Of a stretch of 28,716 nt of DNA, positions 21,894 through 27,819 are shown in pieces; positions within the stretch are counted from its first letter, which is position 1, and each line of letters opens with the position of its first letter. A program made the position numbers and the translations under genes. The DNA is from a virus. The stretch is from positions 1 through 28,716 of IMG/VR virus record IMGVR_UViG_3300042905_004616. One strand, 5' to 3'. The notes under the pieces were generated by a model, which was not told the DNA's origin, searched no databases, and worked only from the letters and a program-made list of their open reading frames with translations.

Positions 21894-22901
21894 ATGGCTC
21901 ATAATCTAGAAATGGAAAATGGCGAAGTTGCTTTTGCTCTTCGTGGTGCCCCTGCATGGCACAATCTCGCAAACCGAATCTTTACAAAAGATGAGGAAGT
22001 TACAACTCAACTGATGCTTGAAGAAGCAAAGTTGGCTAATTGGAATGTTCGTTTATCTCCAATCACTGAGCATATTCCAGAATCTTGGAACGATGTCTCT
22101 ACTGCATCTCTTGTCATTCGTGACAATCCATTCAATGGCGGAACTGATGTTCTTGCAACTGTTGGAAAGCGTTACAAGCCTGTGCAGAATGAAGAACTAT
22201 TCGCATTCGCTGATGCAATTCACGATGCCAATGCTGATTGCCGTTGGGAATCTGCTGGCTCATTGAAAAAGGGTAAAGTTGTTTTCGGCACTGTCGATAT
22301 TCCCCGCACAATGGTGCTTGACCCACAAGGCGCTAACGATGAGACAAAACTTTATCTTATCGTATGGACATCTCATGACGGGTCTGTTGCTGTTCAAGCA
22401 GCGGTTACCCCTGTTCGTGTTGTATGCCAAAACACTCTAAACCTTGCAATGAAGAATGCTAAGCAATCTTTCAAGATTCGCCACACGCAATCTGTTGAAG
22501 GTCGCATTCAGGTTGCTCGTGAGACTCTTGGTCTTGCTCTTGGATACTTTGATGAATTTGAGAAAGAGGCGCAAGCACTCTATGCTCAATCTATTACTGA
22601 TGCTGAATTCTCAAAGTTGATTCAGGCAATTTATCCAAAGCCTGAAAAAGATGCTGCGAAAGTTGCGCTTACTAAGTGGGAAAATAAGGTTGTTCTTCTT
22701 GATGACCTTTATCATAACTCACCAACTAATGCTACAATCAAAGGCACAAAGTGGGGTGCATTTAATGCGCTTACTGAACGCCTAGATTATTTCCGCTCTG
22801 GTCGCGGAAATTCTGAAACCCTAATGGCGGGTGCAAGTGGTTTTGACCCAATCTTAACCGCAGAAAAAAATAAAATTCTTAAGTTGGTTAAATCCTTCTA
22901 A
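21894..22901 (+). CDS. DUF932 / TIGR03299 phage-plasmid-like protein
   Basis: 335 residues from the ATG behind CGAAAGGAA; the longer frame starts inside the promoter. The N-terminus MAHNLEMENGEVAFALRGAPAWHNLAN..., the middle segment LIVWTSHDGSVAVQAAVTPVRVVCQNTLNLAM and the RHTQSVEGRIQVARETLGLALGYFDEFE helix match the family of conserved phage and plasmid proteins with a DUF932 domain. Their molecular role is unsettled; they are often encoded in early or replication regions. Its codons are richer in C and T than those of the small neighbours. Controlled by cassette 3. Confidence 0.88.
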   Translation: MAHNLEMENGEVAFALRGAPAWHNLANRIFTKDEEVTTQLMLEEAKLANWNVRLSPITEHIPESWNDVSTASLVIRDNPFNGGTDVLATVGKRYKPVQNEELFAFADAIHDANADCRWESAGSLKKGKVVFGTVDIPRTMVLDPQGANDETKLYLIVWTSHDGSVAVQAAVTPVRVVCQNTLNLAMKNAKQSFKIRHTQSVEGRIQVARETLGLALGYFDEFEKEAQALYAQSITDAEFSKLIQAIYPKPEKDAAKVALTKWENKVVLLDDLYHNSPTNATIKGTKWGAFNALTERLDYFRSGRGNSETLMAGASGFDPILTAEKNKILKLVKSF

Positions 22902-22912
22902 AGAAAAAATCC

Positions 22913-22935
22913 TGAGCATGATTTAAAACTGCTCA
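22913..22935 (+). other. Hairpin between DUF932 gene and tRNA
   Basis: TGAGCA (22913-22918) and TGCTCA (22930-22935) are perfect inverted repeats around 11 bases, 12 bases after the stop codon and 6 bases before the tRNA. Possible mRNA end or processing signal. Confidence 0.35.
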
Positions 22936-22941
22936 CCATTT

Positions 22942-23017
22942 GGTTCCGTAGAATAGTTTGGTTTAATTCGCTACCCTGTCACGGTAGAGATCACGGGTTC
23001 AAATCCCGTCGGGATCG
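22942..23017 (+). tRNA. tRNA-Asp (anticodon GTC)
   Basis: All arms can be drawn. Acceptor GGTTCCG pairs with CGGGATC (two wobble pairs); D stem GAAT/ATTC; anticodon stem CTACC/GGTAG with loop CTGTCAC, so anticodon GTC at 22978-22980; 5-base variable loop; T stem ACGGG/CCCGT with loop TTCAAAT; discriminator G. CCA is not encoded. No own promoter is clear, so it is probably cut from the DUF932 transcript. Confidence 0.93.
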
Positions 23018-23035
23018 CTAGCTGAAAATTTAATA

Positions 23036-23143
23036 TCTCACATTGTGAGACGCCCGCAGCGTTAAGCGCATGAGCTCTGTGTTACGGATCACATAAAAAA
23101 AGCCCTGAATTCTATTGTAAATGTCAGTGACCAGGTGTATAAT
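23036..23143 (+). promoter_or_regulatory. Regulatory cassette 4 with leaderless-type promoter
   Basis: TCTCACATTGTGAGA palindrome at 23036-23050, GCCCGCA at 23052, near-exact Crp-type site TGTGT-TACGGA-TCACA at 23078-23093 that overlaps TTACGG (23082), CCC at 23103, -35-like TTGTAA at 23115, TGTCAG at 23122-23127, 10 bases, TATAAT at 23138-23143. The ATG at 23151 follows 7 bases later without an SD. Confidence 0.62.
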
Positions 23144-23150
23144 TCTCAGC

Positions 23151-23804
23151 ATGACCAACGAACTAGTATCAAGTAAATATACATTTGTCTGTGACCCAGA
23201 GGAATGCGATTGCTTAATAGAACTAACATCATCTGACGGGTTTGGATTCCCATCAGGTGTGACAGAACTAACATGCCCGTGTGGACGGAAGACCACATTG
23301 GTGTCAGTGGAACATGCTACAATACAACCTACACAAACGAAAGAGGAAAAAATGGAAACAACAGAACACCTAGTACCTGATACATATAACACAGACCTAC
23401 TCGTAACATATAAAAAGATTAATGGTTTTTCTAATCCTGAGTATATTACAGATAAGGTTCGCAACATTGAGTGGGAACTACACAATGCACGAACCAACTC
23501 TAAAGCAGTTGCAACAATGCAGTCAAAGATTGATTCAGTTAAAGATATCATTACTGATGCATATGCTGACTCAGGTGACCAAGATACTCTTCGTGCAATC
23601 GCAGAGGCGCTTGATATTGAATTAGTTAAGGAAGTTGAATGGACCGCATCTATTGAGGTTAGCGGAACATATTCATATAACATCCTTGATTCAGACTATG
23701 AGCCTGACCTTACAGATGAAATTACAGATGCTATCTATGCTGAATCTCATAACGGTAATATCGAAATTACCGACCAAGAAGTCTGCAATGTGAGAGAGTC
23801 CTAA
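23151..23804 (+). CDS. Two-part protein with an internal promoter and start
   Basis: The full frame gives 217 residues. Residues 1-51 (FVCDPEECDCLIELTSSDGFGFPSGVTELTCPCGRKTT) form a Cys-rich, zinc-ribbon-like unit. At Met68 (23352) a second start has its own promoter (23302-23323) and ribosome site (AAAGAGG). The 150-residue part from there (METTEHLVPDTYNTDLLVTYKKINGF...DQDTLRAIAEALDIELVKEVEWTASIEVSGTYSYNI) matches a protein I recall as a separate gene in Streptomyces-type phages. So the frame may produce a short and a long form, or be two genes fused in frame. Function unknown. Confidence 0.68.
   Translation: MTNELVSSKYTFVCDPEECDCLIELTSSDGFGFPSGVTELTCPCGRKTTLVSVEHATIQPTQTKEEKMETTEHLVPDTYNTDLLVTYKKINGFSNPEYITDKVRNIEWELHNARTNSKAVATMQSKIDSVKDIITDAYADSGDQDTLRAIAEALDIELVKEVEWTASIEVSGTYSYNILDSDYEPDLTDEITDAIYAESHNGNIEITDQEVCNVRES
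23302..23323 (+). promoter_or_regulatory. In-gene early promoter
   Basis: TGTCAG-TGGAACATGC-TACAAT with TGC before the -10, followed by ACAAACGAAAGAGG and the ATG at 23352. It is translated in the long form as part of VSVEHATIQPTQTKEEK. Confidence 0.6.
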
Positions 23805-24016
23805 TGTACTTTGAACTCACCGCTCCTAATAGGCTCTCCATGGAGAGGGCCTATTGGGATGCAGAAATAAACGGGCTAGACCCAATGGAGATGTCATCAT
23901 TGACATTCAATATTGGAACTGGTAGCATTGAGAAAGTAAGCAGGCTACGAGATAAATATAACTTAACTGAAAGTTATATCTCAGAATATGAGCCTACAGG
24001 ATATACAGGGAGATAA
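23804..24016 (+). CDS. Hypothetical 70-residue protein
   Basis: MYFELTAPNRLSMERAYWDAEINGLDPMEMSSLTFNIGTGSIEKVSRLRDKYNLTESYISEYEPTGYTGR. TAATG overlap with the previous gene. Looks like a conserved small phage protein, but no function can be given. Confidence 0.66.
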   Translation: MYFELTAPNRLSMERAYWDAEINGLDPMEMSSLTFNIGTGSIEKVSRLRDKYNLTESYISEYEPTGYTGR

Positions 24017-24017
24017 A

Positions 24018-24173
24018 ATGGATTATCAGAATGGTTTTGAAGACGGCGTAAAATTTGCCCGTGAAGTTATTATTGCCAACATTAGATTGTGGGCAGAGGA
24101 TAGCGATGACGGTCAGGCATATGATGACATTGCAGACCGAATTGAATTTGGAACCGTTGACTATGACATCTGA
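24018..24173 (+). CDS. 51-residue acidic micro-protein
   Basis: MDYQNGFEDGVKFAREVIIANIRLWAEDSDDGQAYDDIADRIEFGTVDYDI. The start is chosen because CAGGGAG lies 6 bases upstream; a longer frame would overlap the previous gene. Function unknown. Confidence 0.6.
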   Translation: MDYQNGFEDGVKFAREVIIANIRLWAEDSDDGQAYDDIADRIEFGTVDYDI

Positions 24174-24372
24174 AGATCTAACTAGATGGATTGGATGTGA
24201 CCAATGCGGTACAGCTCAGGCTATGTATATGGTTAAACTAGTAGATGGTGAGTTATTCTTTTGTGGCCACCACTACAACGCAAGCAAGCGAGGCCTTGAC
24301 AAGGTCGCATACGAAGTGATAGAATTAAATAAAAAAGAAGAAGCACCACAACTAACAGAAATGGCGGAATAA
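24163..24372 (+). CDS. Zinc-finger protein, DUF7455-like
   Basis: 69 residues. CDQCGTAQAMYMVKLVDGELFFCGHHYN (about residues 12-39) gives CxxC and CGHH metal ligands around a beta hairpin, the pattern of small actinobacterial and actinophage zinc fingers with CDxCGAxA...GGELLFCxHH. The start overlaps the previous gene by 11 bases. The tail is acidic. Function unknown. Confidence 0.72.
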   Translation: MTSEDLTRWIGCDQCGTAQAMYMVKLVDGELFFCGHHYNASKRGLDKVAYEVIELNKKEEAPQLTEMAE

Positions 24373-24373
24373 A

Positions 24374-24781
24374 ATGGGAGACAGAGCAAACTTCGGATTC
24401 GTACAACCGAACGGAAACACAATTGTGCTATACGGGCACTGGTCAGGCTATAACATGCTTGGGCGCTTAGCGGATGCAGTTATTGTTGCACGGCCAAGAT
24501 GGACAGATTCATCATATGCTACACGTATTGCGATTAGTCAAATAGTTGCAGACCAGTGGAATATGGAAACTGGATGGGGCCTCCATGTAAATGAGATTGG
24601 CGACAACGAGCACAAGATTGCTATCATCGATTGGGACCAGCAAACGTTTAGTCTTCACGAGCAGGCAGACTATCGTGATGAGTCTAATAAGATTCGTGGA
24701 ATGAAAAACGAGGCAATCTTTACAATGGACCTTGCCGCATTTTGCGAGAAGTATGCACTAGAAAATATTCTAGTTAACTAA
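24374..24781 (+). CDS. Conserved phage protein of 135 residues
   Basis: MGDRANFGFVQPNGNTIVLYGHWSGYNMLGRLADAVIVARPRWTDSSYATRIAISQIVADQW...GLHVNEIGDNEHKIAIIDWDQQTFSLH. The MGDRANxxF and LYxHWxG motifs occur in a family of phage proteins of unknown function. Start 1 base after the previous stop. Followed at once by a promoter for a candidate RNA. Confidence 0.72.
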   Translation: MGDRANFGFVQPNGNTIVLYGHWSGYNMLGRLADAVIVARPRWTDSSYATRIAISQIVADQWNMETGWGLHVNEIGDNEHKIAIIDWDQQTFSLHEQADYRDESNKIRGMKNEAIFTMDLAAFCEKYALENILVN

Positions 24782-24784
24782 ATA

Positions 24785-24793
24785 TGATATAAT
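24785..24793 (+). promoter_or_regulatory. Extended -10 promoter of the candidate RNA
   Basis: TGATATAAT begins 3 bases after the stop codon of the 135-residue gene; no TGTCAG or good -35 is present. Confidence 0.5.
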
Positions 24794-24799
24794 ATAAGT

Positions 24800-24938
24800 A
24801 GGCCTGGTGCCTTCTTAATGTGAGGTGCGGCTAGATTAGACACTCGTCAAGTCGCTAAGTAAAGCAGGGCTTTTTACTTTCGTTGGTAGACCTAGCAGCC
24901 TTACTATTTAAACCCCTAGCGCAAGCTGGGGGTTTTTG
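24800..24938 (+). ncRNA. Candidate structured RNA of about 140 nt
   Basis: It lies between its own extended -10 box and a strong terminator, with no convincing reading frame. Possible helices: GCGGCT (24827-24832) with AGTCGC (24850-24855), GTAAAGC (24859-24865) with GCTTTTTAC (24869-24877), and the terminator stem. I do not recognise a known RNA family. It could also be a long 3' untranslated region. Confidence 0.5.
24911..24938 (+). terminator. Strong intrinsic terminator with GCAA loop
   Basis: AACCCCTAGC (24911-24920) pairs along all ten bases with GCTGGGGGTT (24925-24934), closed by a GCAA tetraloop and followed by TTTG. Confidence 0.85.
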
Positions 24939-24941
24939 TAT

Positions 24942-25089
24942 GCCCGCAAAAAACAGAGGGTAGCATATCTCTTTTACGGAAGTCAATATAATTCCCCTGG
25001 ATTTTTGTGATCTTAACCACAAGCTGAATAAAATGTGGTGTGAAACACACCCAAATACTATTCCAAATGTCAGTGGTCCATTGTATAAT
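24942..25089 (+). promoter_or_regulatory. Regulatory cassette 5 (Crp-type site, promoter)
   Basis: GCCCGCAA at 24942, TTACGG at 24974, CCCC at 24994, TGTGA-TCTTAA-CCACA at 25006-25021 (one mismatch), TGTCAG at 25068-25073, 10 bases, TATAAT at 25084-25089. Centre to -10 is 70.5 bases. ATCAACGAAAGG leads to the ATG at 25117. Confidence 0.68.
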
Positions 25090-25116
25090 TAAGCCATATC
25101 AACGAAAGGATATAAA

Positions 25117-25890
25117 ATGCCAAATTGGTGTTATAACACATTAACTATACAAGGTCCTAAGTCTGAAGTAGATATGATTAAAGATAGACTTAATAAGCCA
25201 TTTGTATTAGCACAAGAGACATATGGTATGGGTGATATTAGTTCTTCAGGATTCCCCACCAAAATTAAAGAAGTAACTTATTCTAATCCTGTCTTTGCTT
25301 TCTTTAATATCCACTCATATAAAGATGACGGCATTACTGATGAGGAATATGCCTGCCAGCCAAATCGTGGAGATATTGATATGAAAGACCCTCAATGGTT
25401 TGCCAAGTCTGTTGAGTTTGCTAAGACTCAAAAGGATTGGTATTCATGGAACAATTCTAATTGGGGAACTAAGTGGGATGTGGCTGTATCTGATGATGAC
25501 AAATATCCAAACACAGAACTAATTGAATATAAGTCAGATGGTGATGATAATTGGCTTGTATACAAATATGAGACTGCATGGTCACCTGCTGTAACTATTC
25601 TAACTAAACTATCTAATCTTGTTCCCAACTGCCTGCTTACTTTAGAGTTTGAGGAAGAAACAGGTTGGGGTGGGGAATATGAGATTGTCCGTGGAGATGT
25701 TAAGACTATTTTAGAATATGAGAACCGTTGCTATGCTTGTGACTCATATGACACATTATCTTATTGCGAAGATGACTGTGGAGAATTCTGCTCCTCTTGC
25801 AATCAAGGTTCTTGGCAAGATGAGGAGGCCATGAAAGAATGTCAGACCCACATGGTACTATTGGACACTACAGAAAAGGTGGAAGCATAA
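25117..25890 (+). CDS. Api92 / DUF1281-like phage protein with Cys-rich tail
   Basis: 257 residues. MPNWCYNTLTIQGPKSEVDMIKDRL is the hallmark start of a phage family with a ferredoxin-like fold (Api92/DUF1281). It continues with FFNIHSYKDDG, WYSWNNSNWGTKWDV (about residues 108-122) and ETAWSPAVTILTKLS, all typical. The C-terminus adds a cysteine cluster (CYACDSYDTLSYCEDDCGEFCSSC, about 207-230) that looks like zinc binding. Function of the family is unknown. Controlled by cassette 5; its codon use is AT-rich like its neighbours. Confidence 0.86.
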   Translation: MPNWCYNTLTIQGPKSEVDMIKDRLNKPFVLAQETYGMGDISSSGFPTKIKEVTYSNPVFAFFNIHSYKDDGITDEEYACQPNRGDIDMKDPQWFAKSVEFAKTQKDWYSWNNSNWGTKWDVAVSDDDKYPNTELIEYKSDGDDNWLVYKYETAWSPAVTILTKLSNLVPNCLLTLEFEEETGWGGEYEIVRGDVKTILEYENRCYACDSYDTLSYCEDDCGEFCSSCNQGSWQDEEAMKECQTHMVLLDTTEKVEA

Positions 25891-26108
25891 TGGCTAGTTT
25901 CTTAGAAGATGTAAATCAAATGATACTTGACGCTGTAATGGTAGACATTGGAGCACAACTATTTGATGAATGGATGAATGCTAATTTAGATGAAGGTCAA
26001 TACTATGCAGACAAGCGGTTTGCAGAAATGTCAGGAGATGAGTACGTAATGCATGAATTTAATAAATTCTACGAACTTAAAGAGGAAGACGAGGATTACC
26101 TATGCTAG
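25890..26108 (+). CDS. Acidic helical 72-residue protein
   Basis: MASFLEDVNQMILDAVMVDIGAQLFDEWMNANLDEGQYYADKRFAEMSGDEYVMHEFNKFYELKEEDEDYLC. Start chosen at the TAATG overlap. Very acidic and helical; function unknown. Confidence 0.62.
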   Translation: MASFLEDVNQMILDAVMVDIGAQLFDEWMNANLDEGQYYADKRFAEMSGDEYVMHEFNKFYELKEEDEDYLC

Positions 26109-26275
26109 GCTATGATGAAGAGGATTTAAATAGAATGATTAATGCCGTGCATGACGCAAAGCTTTTTTATCTTAGGGCTCAGTCAGACTTAATTGACAAG
26201 GAGCCTTTGATTAAAGATTTAGAAGATGTAAATAGTTTTCTACAAGGCCTGTGGGCGGAAGGATACTTTGACTAA
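26102..26275 (+). CDS. Hypothetical 57-residue protein
   Basis: MLGYDEEDLNRMINAVHDAKLFYLRAQSDLIDKEPLIKDLEDVNSFLQGLWAEGYFD. Helical, acidic; overlaps the genes on both sides (7 bases upstream, TAATG downstream). Function unknown. Confidence 0.6.
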   Translation: MLGYDEEDLNRMINAVHDAKLFYLRAQSDLIDKEPLIKDLEDVNSFLQGLWAEGYFD

Positions 26276-26406
26276 TGGTTTTATATGATTTAACAATTAG
26301 AGTCGATCAGGAATGGCTTGACATACTTGACATTATTTCTCGGCACCAAGAGGGATTTATGTGGCAAGATGTTGAGGCAACATATTGGGACGAGGTAAAG
26401 GAATGA
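26275..26406 (+). CDS. 43-residue micro-protein
   Basis: MVLYDLTIRVDQEWLDILDIISRHQEGFMWQDVEATYWDEVKE. TAATG overlap upstream and ATGA overlap downstream support it as a translated gene. Function unknown. Confidence 0.55.
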   Translation: MVLYDLTIRVDQEWLDILDIISRHQEGFMWQDVEATYWDEVKE

Positions 26407-26594
26407 CTAAGTCATCTGTATTTATAGAGTATATGAAGTTACATCTAACTAGTTTAGAACAAGATAAAGAGATGATATCTATAAATGATGAGCATAGTAG
26501 ATGTGTGGTAGCAGGACAAATTGAAGCAACCAAGCATTTATTGTCAGTGGCTCTTGATATAATGAACTCTACTAACGAAAGGTTATATAGATGA
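26403..26594 (+). CDS. Hypothetical 63-residue protein
   Basis: MTKSSVFIEYMKLHLTSLEQDKEMISINDEHSRCVVAGQIEATKHLLSVALDIMNSTNERLYR. The start is the ATGA overlap with an AAAGG upstream. Two helices with a short turn. Its 3' half carries the promoter and ribosome site of the next gene. Confidence 0.6.
   Translation: MTKSSVFIEYMKLHLTSLEQDKEMISINDEHSRCVVAGQIEATKHLLSVALDIMNSTNERLYR
26542..26563 (+). promoter_or_regulatory. In-gene early promoter
   Basis: TGTCAG-TGGCTCTTGA-TATAAT, with TGA before the -10, followed by CTAACGAAAGG and the ATG at 26591. A full match of all parts inside a coding sequence. Confidence 0.62.
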
Positions 26595-26869
26595 ACTCAG
26601 AAGATATTGGGCTCCCGCCCCATTTGCAACGCATGGTAAATGCAGGTGTTAATGGATTAGATATAATGCACGGAGAACTAAAGAATCTAATGTTAATTGC
26701 TGAGCAAGACTTAGCAGAGGCATTAGAGCAAGAGACAAAATCAGAAGAAGCAATGGATTCTATGGTCCGCACAGAATGTGAGGGGCGCCTAGATATTCTA
26801 GTAGAACTGTATAAACTAACATATGATTTATCATTTGCGATTGACGAAAAGGAGAAGCAAAATGTATAA
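26591..26869 (+). CDS. Hypothetical 92-residue helical protein
   Basis: MNSEDIGLPPHLQRMVNAGVNGLDIMHGELKNLMLIAEQDLAEALEQETKSEEAMDSMVRTECEGRLDILVELYKL.... Probable helical bundle or coiled coil. GAAAGG 8 bases upstream; ATGA overlap with the previous gene. Confidence 0.62.
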   Translation: MNSEDIGLPPHLQRMVNAGVNGLDIMHGELKNLMLIAEQDLAEALEQETKSEEAMDSMVRTECEGRLDILVELYKLTYDLSFAIDEKEKQNV

Positions 26870-27089
26870 TAAACCCAGTCTAGAAATCCTAGAAGTTAAT
26901 TATTCTGTATCACCTGGAGGTGTAGATGAGTTTGAGGTCTTTAGTCTTGATGAACGCGATAGTTTTGACCCTCCGATTTTTAGTTCTACCAGCCTTCATG
27001 AGGCCGTCCAGTACTGCTACGACCTCGGAAGAGACTTTATCGTCAGAACATTTGCGGAATGGGAAGAACGGGAGATGATGAATGCTTGA
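26862..27089 (+). CDS. Hypothetical 75-residue protein
   Basis: MYNKPSLEILEVNYSVSPGGVDEFEVFSLDERDSFDPPIFSSTSLHEAVQYCYDLGRDFIVRTFAEWEEREMMNA. AAGGAG precedes the chosen ATG, which overlaps the previous stop. Small alpha/beta protein, function unknown. Confidence 0.62.
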   Translation: MYNKPSLEILEVNYSVSPGGVDEFEVFSLDERDSFDPPIFSSTSLHEAVQYCYDLGRDFIVRTFAEWEEREMMNA

Positions 27090-27423
27090 CATGGACTTGC
27101 AAGACAAGACACGCATGCAAGATGTGTATCGTGATATTGAAGACATCATTGAGAAGATTAGCAAACTTCCCGTAGGACAACCCTTAGTTTGGGTATATGT
27201 TTGGGACGTTGCTCGCCAATTGTGGCATGACATCATGGAGGGACAGGAAGAAGAATTCTGCACAGCCATGGACGAAGAAGAGATGTGGGAACTGTTCTGG
27301 ACGCAAGCAGACAAGAACGGGTTCACATTAGAATACGGTACAGAGGACCTGTATGAGGCTGTGCGTGATTGGATGTTCGATCAAGGCATTATAGAAGAAG
27401 CGGTGGAAGATGAAGATGAGTGA
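27082..27423 (+). CDS. Hypothetical 113-residue acidic protein
   Basis: Helical N-terminus (MQDVYRDIEDIIEKISKL), then VGQPLVWVYVWDVARQLWHDIMEGQEEEFCTAMDEEEMWELFWTQADKNGFTLEYGTEDLYEAVRDWMFDQ, and an acidic tail EEAVEDEDE. Strongly acidic and rich in Trp. Overlaps both neighbours by 8 bases. Function unknown. Confidence 0.65.
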   Translation: MLDMDLQDKTRMQDVYRDIEDIIEKISKLPVGQPLVWVYVWDVARQLWHDIMEGQEEEFCTAMDEEEMWELFWTQADKNGFTLEYGTEDLYEAVRDWMFDQGIIEEAVEDEDE

Positions 27424-27547
27424 TGAGTACGTAGACTCAGTCCTCGCAGAGGCCCAACGGCTTCTGTGGGGCGGGTCCGAAACAGAGAACATTGAAGCTC
27501 ACAATCTTATATCTAAACTAATTAAAGATAGGATGCAGCATTCGTGA
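27416..27547 (+). CDS. 43-residue micro-protein
   Basis: MSDEYVDSVLAEAQRLLWGGSETENIEAHNLISKLIKDRMQHS. Overlaps the end of the previous gene by 8 bases. The EYVDSVLAEAQRL helix is a pattern seen at the start of several phage proteins. Function unknown. Confidence 0.52.
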   Translation: MSDEYVDSVLAEAQRLLWGGSETENIEAHNLISKLIKDRMQHS

Positions 27548-27585
27548 TCAGGGGCGGAATTACCTGGTTACGATCACAATTAAAT

Positions 27586-27629
27586 ATAGCCTGAAAGCTA
27601 TTTACAAATTCGTAAATAGTTGATATAAT
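27586..27629 (+). promoter_or_regulatory. Promoter with two overlapping palindromes
   Basis: ATAGC-CTGAAA-GCTAT (27586-27601) and CTATTTAC-AAATTC-GTAAATAG (27598-27619) are perfect inverted repeats that share bases; TGATATAAT (27621-27629) follows directly. The second palindrome covers the -35 region, as expected for a repressor or autoregulator site. No TGTCAG element. Confidence 0.62.
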
Positions 27630-27663
27630 AAATAAAACGACTATCTCTTGAAAGGGGATTAAA

Positions 27664-27813
27664 ATGACAACAAAGCGTGAATATCTAAAGCAGCAAGGAA
27701 TTACAGTAGGGGCCCGTGGACGTTTCTCAGGAGCAGCGAAGACAGCTCTCCAGGAGGCAGCAAGCAAGGGTGTAGTTTTTACAGCAGAGAAGCCAGCACA
27801 AAAGGCTAAGTAA
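27664..27813 (+). CDS. 49-residue basic protein with RGR motif
   Basis: MTTKREYLKQQGITVGARGRFSGAAKTALQEAASKG...KPAQKAK. The helix-turn pattern REYLKxQGITVGxRGRFSxAAK matches short basic proteins I recall from actinophages; the RGR resembles an AT-hook/Lsr2-type DNA contact. A strong SD (GAAAGGGG), own promoter, operator-like palindromes and own terminator make it a separate, probably highly expressed unit. DNA binding is inferred. Confidence 0.72.
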   Translation: MTTKREYLKQQGITVGARGRFSGAAKTALQEAASKGVVFTAEKPAQKAK

Positions 27814-27819
27814 TATAGT

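Noticed and set aside
23030-23683. 217-codon minus-strand frame
   Set aside because: It runs antisense through a TGTCAG promoter and the 23151 gene; the plus frame has promoter, ribosome site and a recognised family pattern.
24800-24938. tmRNA, 6S RNA or tracrRNA-like RNA
   Set aside because: No tRNA-like ends or tag frame, no long central bubble, and no CRISPR repeats nearby.
26028-26049. Further TGTCAG-N10 site
   Set aside because: The -10 would be CGTAAT, no TG precedes it, and the next ATG lacks ACGAAAGG; likely chance in coding DNA.
27545-27580. Possible Crp-type site near GTGATCA and GATCACA
   Set aside because: The half-sites do not have the 6-base spacing.
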